This document shows positions 42,105 through 52,834 of a DNA stretch of 64,000 bases, one piece after another. The DNA lies in the NCBI GenBank assembly GCA_905221605.1, contig CAJNDS010002468.1, positions 720,001 through 784,000 on the forward strand, read 5' to 3'. Every line of letters starts with the position of its first letter. The first letter of the stretch is position 1. The notes below the pieces were generated by a model. That model searched no databases. It was not told where the DNA came from and was given only the letters and a program-made list of their open reading frames with translations. Source of the stretch: Symbiodinium natans. Taxonomy: Eukaryota > Sar > Dinophyceae > Suessiales > Symbiodiniaceae. A program made the translations under genes and the position numbers.

Positions 42105-42211
42105 TCGAGGTTCAGGGTACTGAGTAAGCAAGCAAAAAGCACCCCAATCGGGTTAGAACTGGATTACAAGTACAGTTTTTACTTGGGATACTAAGTACCA
42201 TGAACCTCCAA
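42105..42211. mobile_element. Inverted-repeat element, GGAGGTTCA...GTACT family
   Basis: CGAGGTTCAGGGTACTGAGT at the left, ACTAAGTACCATGAACCTCC at the right. Confidence 0.7.
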
Positions 42212-42592
42212 GCACCCAACCTGCGAAGCTTTCTTTAACTCCAGCCAGAACTAACGGTCACTACTTCCTGATTGTAATCCCTACTAAGGTCTGTGAGTAT
42301 CAGTGTTAGAAGGGGGGACATCCCAAGTCTATAGTGTTTAGGGCCGTTTAGGGTTCAGGGTCTCGGGGTTGGGGCTGGTTTACGTGCTTCGGGTTCAGGC
42401 TTTAAGAGCCTCCCGAGATGTGGCGGCAACAAAATGCACCCACGCCGTACCAAACCCGCCCGCAAGACTGAGAAACACCAAAACTCGCCATCTAATCAAA
42501 CAATGGTTTAGGGTTTAGGGGTTGGGGGGGTGTTTTTCATGTTGTGGCTTGCCCTGAAAGAATACCCAAAAATTGGCGTCACATACCTTATA

Positions 42593-42729
42593 CCTGGAGG
42601 TTCAGGGTACTTATATAACCCAACCATATAAGTGTAGTTATAACCCACTCATAAGCCCCTTAAGCACCTTAACAGGGCAATAATTGGGTACAGTTAGAAA
42701 TTGGGTAACTAAGTACCTGAACCTCCAAG
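42593..42729. mobile_element. Inverted-repeat element, GGAGGTTCA...GTACT family
   Basis: TGGAGGTTCAGGGTACTTAT at the left, AACTAAGTACCTGAACCTCC at the right; the inner segment has GTGTAGTTATAACCCACTCA as in the 22.9-kb copy. Confidence 0.75.
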
Positions 42730-42942
42730 TATGATTCCTATGAACATATATGAATCATAAACCCTCTTAGGCGCATGTGGTCCCCAAGGTCGAAGGGTAG
42801 TTACATGGTTCCTGGGCATGAGCCCTTTAGCGGAGGTCAGGGACCATATTGAGGGCCCATGAAAGCTACTCTCAGACAAGGTTTGTCAAGGGATTCAGGC
42901 TCGTAGCCCTAGGGTTGTACCCCATATTGCCCTTAGACTACC

Positions 42943-43018
42943 CTAAACCCTAAACCCTAAACCCTAAACCCTAAACCCTAAACCCTAAACCCTAAACCCT
43001 AAACCCTAAACCCTGAAC
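42943..43018 (-). repeat. Telomere-like array, CCCTAAA x10
   Basis: Ten CCCTAAA units. Confidence 0.95.
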
Positions 43019-43107
43019 CTACCTTGAGGACCCCAAAAAACCCACGGGCACAACCTTAAGTGCGGCTAATGCGGCTCCGAGCTTCTGTTCTTTCTGGGCC
43101 CTTGTTT

Positions 43108-43196
43108 GGGTTTAGGGTTTAGGGTTTAGGGTTTAGGGTTTAGGGTTCAGGGTTTAGGGTTTAGGGTTTAGGGTTTAGGGTTTAGGGTTTAGGGCT
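43108..43196 (+). repeat. Telomere-like array, TTTAGGG x12
   Basis: Twelve units, one TTCAGGG. It faces the CCCTAAA array at 42.94 kb across a 90-bp island. Confidence 0.95.
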
Positions 43197-43456
43197 TGGC
43201 CCTAAACCATAAACCCTTATTGCTGCCGGTCACGCTTAGCATATAGCCGGTGACCCGCCACGCAAGAAGCAACTGCCCTAAGCCCATGCAGAAAAGATCA
43301 AGGCAACCCTCGTCTGGCACAGCTACCACTGAATCTGCTCTTGGCGTGGACGATGACTGACCCCAAACGCGGGTTATAGCCTGTGCATAGAGGCACAATC
43401 TGGCGTTCAGGCTGTTGCGCGTTGTTGTTTTTTCAAGAACTTGTTGTACCCAAAAA

Positions 43457-43549
43457 GGTCCATGTACCTACTATGGTAGCTACTTGGGCCTGAAAGGGGT
43501 TCCTATATCGTAGCTTTAGGGCCCAAGTATATGCTACGTACGTGATCCC
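43457..43549. mobile_element. Inverted-repeat element, GGTCCATGTACC family, inner part reversed
   Basis: GGTCCATGTACCTAC ... CTACTTGGGCC, then AAAGGGGTTCCTATATCGTAG (the reverse complement of the middle of the other copies), then GGGCCCAAGTATATG. Confidence 0.7.
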
Positions 43550-43826
43550 CTCCCCCTAGTATTAACCCCCCCTACCCCTCTAATACAAGGAAAAACCCAC
43601 TATACTATGATATGACTATACTGAGGGGTATTTAATATTAGAGGGTGGGGGGGGGTTTAATATTAGGGGGAGGGGAGTACATGGACCCTTAGGGGTAGCC
43701 TTTTGCGCCCGTCGTGGCTCGCTACATCACAACATCCACTGCGAAGGGGGGAAGTCCACAACCTTAGGGTTTAGGGTTTAGGGTGTAGGGTGCAGGGTTT
43801 AGGGTTTATAGGGTTTAGGGTTCATA

Positions 43827-43908
43827 GGGTTTAGGGTTTAGGGTTTAGGGTTTAGGGTTTAGGGTTTAGGGTTTAGGGTTTAGGGTTTAGGGTTTAGGGT
43901 TTAGGGTT
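43827..43908 (+). repeat. Telomere-like array, TTTAGGG x12
   Basis: Twelve TTTAGGG units. Confidence 0.95.
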
Positions 43909-44336
43909 TTGGCCCCTCAGCCGCAAACCCTAAGACCCTAAACCGAGGGAACCTTAAACCCTAGGCCCTAGACGCTGAACCCCAAGCTCTGCCATGACGA
44001 ACCAAGTAAGGCTGCTTTGGGGTTTAGGGTTTAGGGTTTAGGGTTTAGGGTTTAGGGTTTAGGGTGTAGGGTTTAGGGTTTAGGGTTTAGGGTTCAGGGA
44101 CAACCTGTCACGCGCTGGTGTTCCGATGTGTTTGACTCAAGGCTGAAATGCCTTTGAGTTGAAGGGCTGTTTTAGGGGCTCGTTTGGGGATGTCATAGTA
44201 CGTGAGGGTTTAGGGTTTAGGATTTAGGGAAAAGGGCATTGTGTCCCAATGGTGAAGTGTACATTTTGCTTCTCAACGGGTATACTCGAGGCACTTGCAA
44301 CTGCCCACGAGCCTCAGGTATTCGAGGCACAATACC

Positions 44337-44475
44337 CCAAACCACAACCCCAAACCCCCAACCCCAAACCCCAAACCCCAAACCCCCAACCCCCAACCCC
44401 CAACCCCCAACCCCAAACCCCAAACCCCAAACCCCAAACCCCAAACCCTAAACCCTAAACCCTAAACCCTGAACC
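44337..44475 (-). repeat. Variant array, CCCCAAA/CCCCCAA then CCCTAAA
   Basis: About 19 units shifting from CCCCAAA and CCCCCAA to CCCTAAA, ending just before the candidate exon at 44490. Confidence 0.93.
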
Positions 44476-44489
44476 CCAAATTTCGGCAG

Positions 44490-44560
44490 TGGACGGCATC
44501 TCGAACCACGACGGAAAGACCCGATCAATCTGGGTGGATGGCATGAGAACGAAGGCACTC
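44490..44560 (+). CDS. Candidate exon
   Basis: After CAAATTTCGGCAG. Two bases complete a codon, then DGISNHDGKTRSIWVDGMRT and KALC. Open to TGA at about 44574; the donor is not clear (GC sites at 44553 and 44561). The peptide looks globular but is unrecognised. Confidence 0.35.
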
Positions 44561-45720
44561 TGCCCAAAGCCCTGAACCCTAAGCTGTCAGCCCTAAATAT
44601 CAAGGGTTTAGGGTTTAGGGTTTTGGGTTTAGGGTTTAGGGTTTCAGCCCAAAACAAACTCGGATTCCCAGTAGAGATTTAGGGGGCTTCTATTCCCTTG
44701 TAAACCCCTTTAATCTAAGCAGATAAGTGCACTCGAGGTTACTGGGATACCCAAGACAAGCAACACATCATTCCTCAGGGTTTTTTGGGCTAAAGCCAAG
44801 AACATGGGCTATGTGGATTGTCGGGGACCCTAAACCCTAAACCCTAAACCCTAAACCCTGAACCCTAAACCCCAAACCCTAAACCCTAAACCTAAACCCT
44901 AAACCCTAAACCCTAAACCCGCTCCAGGGTTCAAGACTTGATGCGATAACTCCATCTTTGAAAGCGTGAGTGAAAACCTTAAGGGTCCAGGTACCTCAGG
45001 AAAGTAAATACCTCAAGGTTCAAGTCTTCCCTATGTAGGTACCCTATGCCCTAAAGCTTAAACTCCCTAAACCCTAAACTCTAAACTCTAAGCCCTAAAC
45101 TCTAAACCTATTAATTTTAGGTACATGGACCCTCAGGGAAAGCTCCGCGATGGCGGGGCCCCGCTGGGCGTGCAACAGGCGAGCCTTGGACCTCGTCAAC
45201 CCTGGCACACACACAGAACCAAAAGGGTTTAGGGTTTAGGGTTTAGGGCTTAGGGCTAGTTATCCCCAAATAACACTTGTACGTAGGGTATACAACTAAT
45301 ACTTGCATTCGGGTCCGAAACCCTATAAACCCTATAAACCCTCGGCCCTCATAGATAAAACGGGTTTTGGGGGACGTCTAAGTGTAGTTTCATGGGCCCT
45401 TGCTATGGTCCCTTACCCTCTGACCCTTGGGTTGTGCGGGGTAGAAGGGGGGTTTATACGGGTCCCCTTTAAGGCCCAAATGAAGGGACCATGTAACTAC
45501 CCGAAGTCGATGGCATATTTATTGTGTGTCGAGGGCATATTTATTTTGGGGACCCAAGCTTGAGGACCGCATGTTTCGCCAAAGGAGCGAGACGGCCTCA
45601 CGAAACTTGAGAGCCGGTTGCGGACAGTCGCCGTACTAGGTTGAAGAGCCGCGTGGGCCATGCACGCCCAGAGCTTGTGCAGATCTGACCCAGTTTCGTA
45701 AACTCGCTCATCTTGTCCAA

Positions 45721-45790
45721 CCCATGTGGTAATATTACTTGGGCCCTAAAGCTACTATATAGGAACCCCTTTAAGGCTCGAGAAACCCTA
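45721..45790. mobile_element. Partial GGTCCATGTACC-family element
   Basis: Keeps the middle of the element, ACTTGGGCCCTAAAGCTAC then TATATAGGAACCCCTTTAAGG, and runs into CCCTAAA copies. Confidence 0.55.
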
Positions 45791-45820
45791 AACCCTAAAC
45801 CCTAAACCCTTTGGGAAAAG

Positions 45821-45892
45821 GCAGGCACGCTCCACTTCTTCACCTGCTCCGCGAAGTGGAGGAAGCCGAGCTACGCCTTGGCTGGAGTCAGG
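45821..45892 (+). CDS. Candidate exon with a GCTTAGGG donor
   Basis: After TTGGGAAAAG. Two bases complete a codon, then RHAPLLHLLREVEEAELRLG and WSQ. The intron would open with GCTTAGGGTTTAGGG (GC donor). Phase 1 at both ends. Helical and charged; unrecognised. Confidence 0.38.
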
Positions 45893-46506
45893 GCTTAGGG
45901 TTTAGGGTTTAGGGTTTGGGGTTTAGGGTTTAGGGTTTAGGGGTTCAAGGCTTTCAGGGGGTAGTTGTTTTATGAACCCTTCATCCTATGTATAATCCTT
46001 GTAAAGTCATGAACATTTTATTTTATTTTAGGGCCCCCAAACCTACCCCAGTTTAGGGTTCAGGGGGGGTGCGTATATACCAGGATTCCTCTGTGGCCCG
46101 ATGTGGGGGTTGATCCAAAGGTGCTAGTGACCTTGTGATTTGTTGAAGCGCCCCTACGTCTGTATATGATGAAGGGAAATCCAGGGTCTATCTTGGGGAG
46201 CAGGTATGACCATCCTAAACCCTAAACCCGAAACCCTAAACCCGAAACCTAAACCCTGACCCGAAGCTGGGCTTAGTGCCTCTTGGGCCAGGTCTGTAAC
46301 ATACGTCGTTGGATCTGGTCTCTCATTTCAAGGACTACTCTTTGTGGAAGAAGTCCCCTGGAAATACAACAAAAAGCTCCCTTAAACATAAGGAAACAAT
46401 CCCAATAATCCCTATATTACCTTTTACAGGGAAGAATATCTGTATTGTGACTACTCTATATATTTGCAAAAAATCCACCAACAACTTACAGACAAATGAT
46501 CCTTGC

Positions 46507-46604
46507 GGGTCCATGTACCCGTATGGTATATACTTGGGCCCTCAAGCTACTATATAGGAACCCCTTTCAGGCCCCAAGCATAGACTATCGAGGTACCAAG
46601 ACCC
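46507..46604. mobile_element. Inverted-repeat element, GGTCCATGTACC family
   Basis: GGGTCCATGTACC, GTATATACTTGGGCC, then AAGCTACTATATAGGAACCC, GGCCCCAAGCATAGAC and GGTACCAAGACCC. Confidence 0.75.
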
Positions 46605-47694
46605 TTTGGGAATAATCCCGACATTACCCTTGCACTAAACCCTAAACCCTAAACCCTAAACCCCTAAGAATATTTCCATTTGGGGGAGGTTCTCAAGCAA
46701 AGAGTAGATGATGCGCTGAAGCTCGCAGAAAGCTTGCGCCCATATGGACATTTCCCCAAGCAGGGTTCGGAGGTCAGAGTTTAGGGTACTTGTTTTGGGT
46801 GGTTCCCGTAGTATTTCGAGTATATAAGGAGTACCCTGTTTCGGGAGATCCCCATATGATACACCGTCCTTACGCATGGCGGCGGTCCGAAAAGTGAGGC
46901 CTTTTCACCCTCAAACCTACACACTGACAGCCCACAACCTTCATAAGGCTCAGCCGAAAATTCCCTAAACCCTGAACCTTAAACCCCAAACCCTAAACCC
47001 TAAACCCCAAACCCTAAATAAACCCTAAACCCTCAAAACCCGAAAGCTCTAGAGTAGCGAATCACTCCTCTGGGCTGCGCAAACCCTAAGGCCCACTCCT
47101 AAATTCCTAGCTCTTGCCTAGAGTAGCCTTGAGCCTTAACAACAGGGGTTAAGGGTTTAGGGTTTAGGGTATGTTTCCCCAAGAATTTGCGTAGATTTAC
47201 CGGTTTAGCGGATCAAGAGCCTCTTGCCAGCTGACTTCCCCGAGTCTAGCCTCTGGCTCACACAGTTCGAAAACCGGAACCCTGAACCCTAAACCCCAAA
47301 CCCTACACCCCCTTAAAACCCGATGTGCCAGAAGCTCCAGGAGAGGAGGGCTTAGGCTACAGAAGGTGTTTCTCCCCTTTATACTACCCCCTACTAGGTT
47401 CCCATCTCAAATTACCTTAGAGTAGGCTTAATGATCCCTCTGTGCTTCTTTTGCGGTAACTTCAGATCCTTAGCCGGGTTTAGGGTTTAGGGTGTAGGGG
47501 TTTAGGGTTTAGGGTTAGGGTTTAGTATTGGGTTTCTTAATAAGGCAGGCCAAAATTAAATTTACAGCTACCCTGCTACGTGAAGCCAAGATCCCTAAAT
47601 GGCCTGTGGGGGGGCACCCAGGGGCGGCAGTTTTCAGAAGGGGTAGAAGGGGAACCCACGCTGATAGTTTGTCTAGGGGTTGGGGGTTTACGGT

Positions 47695-47755
47695 TAGGGT
47701 TTAGGGTTTAGGGTTTAGGGTTTAGGGTTTAGGGTTTAGGGTTTAGGCTTTAGGG
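47695..47755 (+). repeat. Telomere-like array, TTTAGGG x8
   Basis: Eight TTTAGGG units upstream of the signal-peptide exon. Confidence 0.93.
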
Positions 47756-47819
47756 TTTAGCGTCCTAGGGTTCCGGGTGTAGGGTTTGGGGTTTAGGACT
47801 GGTTCTTTAGGGTTTAGCC

Positions 47820-47907
47820 ATGGCTGTCTTTACATGGCTCCGCATGCTGGTGCTGCTGCTCGGCGTCGTTGCGGCGGATGATGACGAAGAGCAGGACCAT
47901 AGACGGG
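47820..47907 (+). CDS. Gene D first exon with signal peptide
   Basis: ATG right after a TTTAGGGTTTAGCC tract. It reads MAVFTWLRMLVLLLGVVAAD then DDEEQDHRR: a short n-region, an L/V-rich core and an A-A-D cleavage-like site, then an acidic stretch. It fits a secreted or membrane-targeted protein. The intron likely opens GTTTGTTG at 47908 (phase 1), which fits the next exon. Unspliced, the frame would run on to 48233 but with a change of composition. The identity of the protein is unknown. Confidence 0.5.
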
Positions 47908-48258
47908 GTTTGTTGTTCAAGAAGCGGAGTTTTTTTTGTACTTTCAGGAAGTATTGTGTAACCTTAAGAACCCCAAACCTACTTTTTTGTAGGTTACCTC
48001 GGAAGCCTGTAAGGGTCGGTGTTGCCCAGGGGTTTTATCGGAATGTCTTAAACACATGGTGGATTTGGGGTTCTCAAGGGAAGTCTCCAAATCTAGTCAG
48101 CGCCTCAGAGAAGGTTGAAAAAGATGGTCCCTTTTTAGTTCCTGATTATAAGGCCGCCCCCCCTTGTTTAGGGTACCCCAAATTAAGGCCACAACTTAGA
48201 GAACTGACCATGTACTTACAACTTGCAACCTAGTCAACGAGTAAGTTCATTCCCTAAG

Positions 48259-48316
48259 AGTCCATGTACCATCTTATTATGCTCTTGGGGCCCGAGAATT
48301 CCCTATCTAGGTACCC
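48259..48316. mobile_element. Partial GGTCCATGTACC-family element
   Basis: AGTCCATGTACC ... CTCTTGGGGCCCGAG ... CTAGGTACCC; a shortened copy in a gene D intron. Confidence 0.5.
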
Positions 48317-48502
48317 TTAACCCAAAACCCGAAACCCTAAACCCGGTCTGAACGCTACACCCTAAATCTTACAAAGCCTTCACCCTGAACCCTAAACCCG
48401 GTCTAAACCCTAAACCCTAAACCCTAAACCTTATAAAGCCTAAACCCTAAACCCTAAACCTTAGAAACCCTAAACCTGCAACCCGAAACCCCAAAAACAC
48501 AG

Positions 48503-48562
48503 ACCTGCAGCACTCGGCCGTTGTCCAGGGCCCACCTATGCTTCTCACCGCAGACTTCCGAG
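48503..48562 (+). CDS. Gene D candidate exon
   Basis: After CCAAAAACACAG. AC completes the phase-1 codon of the first exon, then LQHSAVVQGPPMLLTADFR. The donor is CGAG|GTGAGC, a good GT site; phase 1. CCCTAAA copies lie upstream and TTTAGGG copies downstream. Function unknown. Confidence 0.45.
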
Positions 48563-48639
48563 GTGAGCCGATAGTAGCCGATAGGTCCGTAAGCCTGCTA
48601 GAGGAGCGTGGTCTGGGTTTGGTCGGGGTGTAGGGTTTA

Positions 48640-48735
48640 GGGAGGGTTTAGGGTTTAGGGTTTAGGGTTTAGGGTTTAGAGTTTAGGGTTTAGGGTTTAG
48701 GGTCTAGGGTCTAGGGTTTAGGGTTTAGGGCATGG
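48640..48735 (+). repeat. Telomere-like array, TTTAGGG with TCTAGGG
   Basis: About thirteen units, including two adjacent TCTAGGG. Confidence 0.93.
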
Positions 48736-48786
48736 TAGGGATTCGGTGTTGCACCTTAAACCCCCCCAACCCCTGGTGTGAGGAAG

Positions 48787-48855
48787 CAATCAAGGTGCAG
48801 AATGTGTACCGGGCCCGGGAGCTGCATCCTGGCTCGCAACATCGCGTCTCCTAGG
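48787..48855 (+). CDS. Gene D candidate exon
   Basis: After GTGAGGAAG. CA completes the phase-1 codon, then IKVQNVYRARELHPGSQHRV. An earlier start at 48783 (EAIK) is possible but out of phase. TAG follows, so a donor should lie a few bases before 48857. Unrecognised. Confidence 0.38.
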
Positions 48856-49369
48856 ATGCCCAGTAGTACCCTTAAATTCCCTTTTTGGTAGGTTTAGGTT
48901 CCCTTATAAACCCCTTGAAGCAAAAGAGGGCACCCCTTGTTAATCCCAGGTTACTGGGCAACCCAGTCTCTCACCCTGACGCTTTCCAGAGTCGAGGTCT
49001 CTTAGGTTTCGGGTGTAGGGTTTACCTACAGGGGCTATTCTAACCTATGACCCCTTAAAAACGGCCCTGTTATAGGGTTGGCTAGGGGATTATAAGGCCT
49101 AATAGCCCATGCTGGTAGGGCTTAGGGCTTCGGGCTTAGGATTTAGGATTCCGGACTCATTTTCGGGGAGCTTCGTTGGGTTTCGGGGTTAAAGAAGGGC
49201 CCAAAGTTCAGGGTAGAAGTGATGAGGGTATCTTGGATCTCGGTATATCTCGTTAACCCTACGCTGACATCGAAAGGCAGAGTACTCGGTTTGACTGTGG
49301 CTCATGTACCCGCGCCTTGAGACATACGAAAACTTGGAACTTTGAACCGTTTGGGCTTACCCGAAGCCC

Positions 49370-49475
49370 TAAACCCTAAACCCTAAACCCTAAACCCTAA
49401 CCCTAGACCCTAGACCCTAAACCCTAAACCCTAAACCCTGAACCCTAAACCCTAAACCCTAAACCCTAAACCCTA
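49370..49475 (-). repeat. Telomere-like array, CCCTAAA x~14
   Basis: CCCTAAA units with two CCCTAGA and one CCCTGAA. Confidence 0.93.
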
Positions 49476-50120
49476 CCCAATAGGGGTTCAGGGTTCAAGG
49501 TTTAGGGTTGACTCTTGGCCCGAGGACATGCTTTGGGACACGTCATGCTTCACACTCTGGGGGACCTTCCATCTCTTCCAGGAATTAAGACTTTCAGCCT
49601 TTTCAGATTTAAGTTCGCATGCTGCTTGGGGAGTTCAGGGATTTGTAATTTTGCAGCCCTAAACCCTAAACCCTAAACCCTAAGCCCTAAACCCTAAACC
49701 CTAAACCCTAAACCCCAAACCCCAAACCCCAAACCCTTACACTCAACCCTAAGCCCGTATTTGGAAGGTCGTCCTCGGGATCCGAGGATCCACATCACAA
49801 GAGATTTTAGGCTGTAGGATGCAGGGTGATCAACCCTGCATCCCAAAGCCCACCCTAAGCCCTAAACCCCAAATAGCCCTAAACCCTACATCACCCTAAA
49901 CCCTAAATAGCCCTAAACCCTAAATAACCCTTTTGACAACAGAGGTTTGTTCTCAGGGTTTAGGGTTTAGGGTTTTTGGGTTTAGGGTTTAGGGTTTAGG
50001 TGGAGGCCTGTAGCCCTAGAGAACTTAAGAACAGCGAGGCTGGCAGACTGGGAAGCCGGCCACCAAATCCAGGCCGGGCTTTGGGGTTTAGGGGTTAGGG
50101 TTAAGGGTTTAGGGCTTAAC

Positions 50121-50553
50121 TTGGAGGTTTATTCGTGGTGCTCGTTTGCAGACCTTGTCACTTGGGGCTTGACTTGAAGGCTCGTTCACGGTACTTATTT
50201 ACCTTGGGTAGGCCAGCGGTTCTCCCTTTTTTTGGTTCTGGGTGCCCTTCTGAAGTAACCACCCCCAAAACGGGGTGCCTTTATTGTAGTATGGTTACTG
50301 CCCTACCACGTACCCCCCCCCCACCCGCCTTTTTTGTGGTTTGGGGTTCTGGGGTTTGGGGTTCAACTTGGGGGTTCACTTCACGGTACTTATTTACCCC
50401 ACACTTCGGGCTTAGGCTTTAGGGCTGAGGGCTGTGGCTTGAACTTGAAGGTTCACTTCATGGTACTTGTCTATCTCATCTTAAACTTCGGGAATCAGGT
50501 TTTAGGGCTTACTTCCGCCCAAAAGGCGTGTTAAATAAGTACCGCGAACCCCC
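50121..50553. repeat. Four direct and one inverted copy of a GGTTCA...GGTACTT motif
   Basis: ACTTGAAGGCTCGTTCACGG followed by TACTTATTTACC near 50171; close relatives near 50121, 50366 and 50443; and an inverted copy near 50531 (AATAAGTACCGCGAACCCCC). Possibly the end of a small element family amplified in place. Confidence 0.7.
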
Positions 50554-50861
50554 AAGAAGGCCCCTAAACCCCAAGGCTTGCAACAGCCGTGCACCCTTGA
50601 AAGCGCCTGCATAGTTCTCGATTCTCGACAGTTTGTCGGGTTTCGGGTTTATGCTTGAGGGTTTATGGGGTTGAGGGTTTGGGGTTTAGGGTTTAGTCTT
50701 TTCGGGATTAAAGCTTAACCCCCCCCCCCCCCCCCCGCCCGACAGAACGAAATGCACACCGAGTTCTGAGTATAAACCTTGCACCAGTCAACCCCCGCCC
50801 CCTCCCCCAAACGAGAACAAGTCGTGCCTAACACCTTAAACCCTACACCCTAAACCCTAAG

Positions 50862-50944
50862 AGGTGCTGTATGGCGAGTTTCTCCTGGCCTCCTGGGTGC
50901 TAGACCATGCCCCCTGGTCGCCCGACAGCAGTCCAAAAGGATCC
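50862..50944 (+). CDS. Gene D candidate exon
   Basis: After ACCCTAAG. It reads VLYGEFLLASWVLDHAPWSP then DSSPKGS. The donor GTGTAGGGTTT at 50945 removes an in-frame TAG. Well-formed peptide with an aromatic helix, but not recognised. A second open island just downstream (50973-51062, LMAYACDYNAQQYVCEHVLR) is probably another exon, with an unclear acceptor. Confidence 0.4.
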
Positions 50945-51326
50945 GTGTAGGGTTTAAAATTGCTGCACCTCCGCCCTTATGGCATACGCCTGTGACTACA
51001 ACGCCCAGCAGTACGTTTGTGAACACGTGCTACGCGAGACCAAGGGCACGTTTCTTTACTCCTAGGATTTGGCGAGTTTAGGGTTAGGCTTAGGATTTAG
51101 ATGCTGGGACACCCCAAAGGGAAGCCTTTCTGAACCCATGTTCGGCAGGTAGGTCGAGTCATGTTGTAGGAGTGCCTGGTCGCCCGGAAGCAGTGCTTTA
51201 TGGGATCTAGGTTTAGGGTTTGGGGTTCAAGGTTTATCGTTTCGGGCCAAGCCGACACCGCATTCTCGGGTTTCAACTCTTCATAGTGTTTATATTTATA
51301 TGTTATTCATTGACAGTTCATAGCTG

Positions 51327-51433
51327 GGCTTAGGGTTTAGGGTTTAGGGTTTAGGGTTTAGGCTTTAGGGTTGCGGGTTTAGGGTTTAGGGTTGCGGGTT
51401 TAGGGTTTAGGGTTTAGGGTTTAGGGTTTAGGG
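51327..51433 (+). repeat. Telomere-like array, TTTAGGG with two TTGCGGG
   Basis: About fifteen units. A TTGCGGG unit appears twice at a three-unit spacing, suggesting a local duplication. Confidence 0.94.
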
Positions 51434-51440
51434 TTACCAG

Positions 51441-51526
51441 GAATGCCTACCACTCCGGCCTAGCCTTCCACAACCTCGACAACAACAAGAAGTGCACCTC
51501 GGCTCCGATCCTGAAGCCTGCACCCT
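51441..51526 (+). CDS. Gene D candidate exon
   Basis: After TTTAGGGTTACCAG. G completes a codon, then NAYHSGLAFHNLDNNKKCTS and APILKPAP. The acceptor here follows a G-strand array, unlike most. Open until the TAG of ACCCTTAGACAG. Family not recognised. Confidence 0.4.
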
Positions 51527-51618
51527 TAGACAGACTTAGTTTTTAGGGTTTAGGGTTTGGGGTTTGGGGTTTAGGGTTTAGGGTTCAGGGTTTAGGGTTT
51601 AGGGTTTAGGGTTTAGGG

Positions 51619-51720
51619 CTCTTAGTACCCCTAGAAACGAGATTAGAATCCTAATAACCCACCTTACTAAGCCTATCCTTTCTATGCCTACTTACCAAGT
51701 CATCAGGGCTTCCAAGTAGG
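51619..51720. mobile_element. CTTACCAAGTCAGAAGGG-family element
   Basis: Ends CTACTTACCAAGTC, then AGGGCTTCCAAGTAGG, as in the 36.6- and 52.8-kb copies. Confidence 0.45.
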
Positions 51721-52524
51721 CCCCTAAAAACTCAGAAGGGTGCTCTAATTTTGGGGCTTCTCTTGCACCATAAGCCCCCTGGCCCCTAGTAGCCCAACAA
51801 CCTTAATAAACCGACAACATGCTCCCCTAACCCTATGTAAACCCTAGGCAACCAAAATCATGAACCCCTGCGTCCCAAACCTGATAAAGCGACCCACACC
51901 TTAAGCCCTGCCCTCTAACCTCCTGGTTCCTAGTAGGGCACGACATACCTTGCATCTCTTATAGACATACCCTAGAAGGATTGTATGGGGTACCTCATGC
52001 CCCCATTCCCTACGAAGAGCTAGCAAGCGAATTGAGGCGTCTACGACTATAGCCCGACAGACGTCTCTTCTGTGATGAACATGCTGATGCCGGAGTGTCT
52101 TGATCAGTATAGGGTTTAGGGTTTAGGGTTTAGGGTTTAGGGTTCAGGTTGTAGGGTTTAGGGTTTAGGGTTCAAGGTAGAACTGCGGCCCAAGCGCTAC
52201 TTCTTGCATTACCGGAAGACTTAGGAAGACTGGAGCCCAAAGTAAGGTTTAGGGTTTAGGGTTAGGGTCAGGCTACCCGAAAAAACTCCGTAGCTGCATG
52301 AAGCTGAAGTGAGACATAGACCCGTAAACTCTCTACAGCGCAAAAATCCTCAACTTGTCTGGCCCTCCACGCCATAAACCTGAAGCCCCTAAACCCCTAC
52401 AGCCCTATACCCCTAAACCCCGAAACCCCTAAGCCCTAAACCCCAAAGGATCGAAACCCGAAACCCTAAACCCTAAACCCCAAAGGATCGAAACCCCTGA
52501 ACACCCTTGAACCGACGTCCTGAG

Positions 52525-52576
52525 GATAGTCACACAGGGCATGGTTTCTGCATCTCGGCTCGCAGAAGCCGCAAGG
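52525..52576 (+). CDS. Gene D candidate exon
   Basis: After CGACGTCCTGAG. One base completes a codon, then IVTQGMVSASRLAEAAR, ending at AAGG|GTTTAGGG (phase 0). Nearby open islands at about 52050-52110 (VMNMLMPECLDQYR) and 52180-52225 (ELRPKRYFLHYRK) may also be exons. Confidence 0.35.
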
Positions 52577-52740
52577 GTTTAGGGTTTAGGGTTTAGGGTT
52601 TAGGGTTTGGAGGCTTTAGGGTTTGGGGTTTGGGGTTAGGCTTACGCGATTTGGGGGTTTTGGGGTTTTGGGTGTAGGTTTTTAAAGAGTATTAGTTTTG
52701 GGGTTTAGGGATTGGGTGCTGGAGTTTTGGGGTTTCTTTC

Positions 52741-52834
52741 AACAGTAAGCCTAGTATCCACTAGAATCCCCTGAACAAACCCCCATAACCCGCCTCGCTA
52801 ATCCTACTTGCTAAGTCAAAAGGGATTCCAAGTA
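52741..52834. mobile_element. CTTACCAAGTCAGAAGGG-family element
   Basis: CTACTTGCTAAGTCAAAAGG then GATTCCAAGTAG; the left part has CACTAGAATCCCC. Third copy of the family. Confidence 0.45.

Larger units (their letters stand above)
39450..44489 (+). other. Repeat-rich stretch with scattered open islands
   Basis: Many short arrays in both orientations. Islands open on the + strand include those near 40000-40060, 40437-40500 (STDVPMDRAKVSEEGAWHLH), 40985-41045 (LSRWKVVYLYSPLVTEAG) and 43285-43366. They may be exons of one or more genes but match nothing I know. Two MITE-like families have copies here. Confidence 0.4.

Noticed and set aside
41384-45563. Open frames rich in NPKPQTLNPKP or GFRVxGLGFRV
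   Set aside because: These are translations of CCCTAAA/CCCCAAA and TTTAGGG/TTTGGGG repeats.
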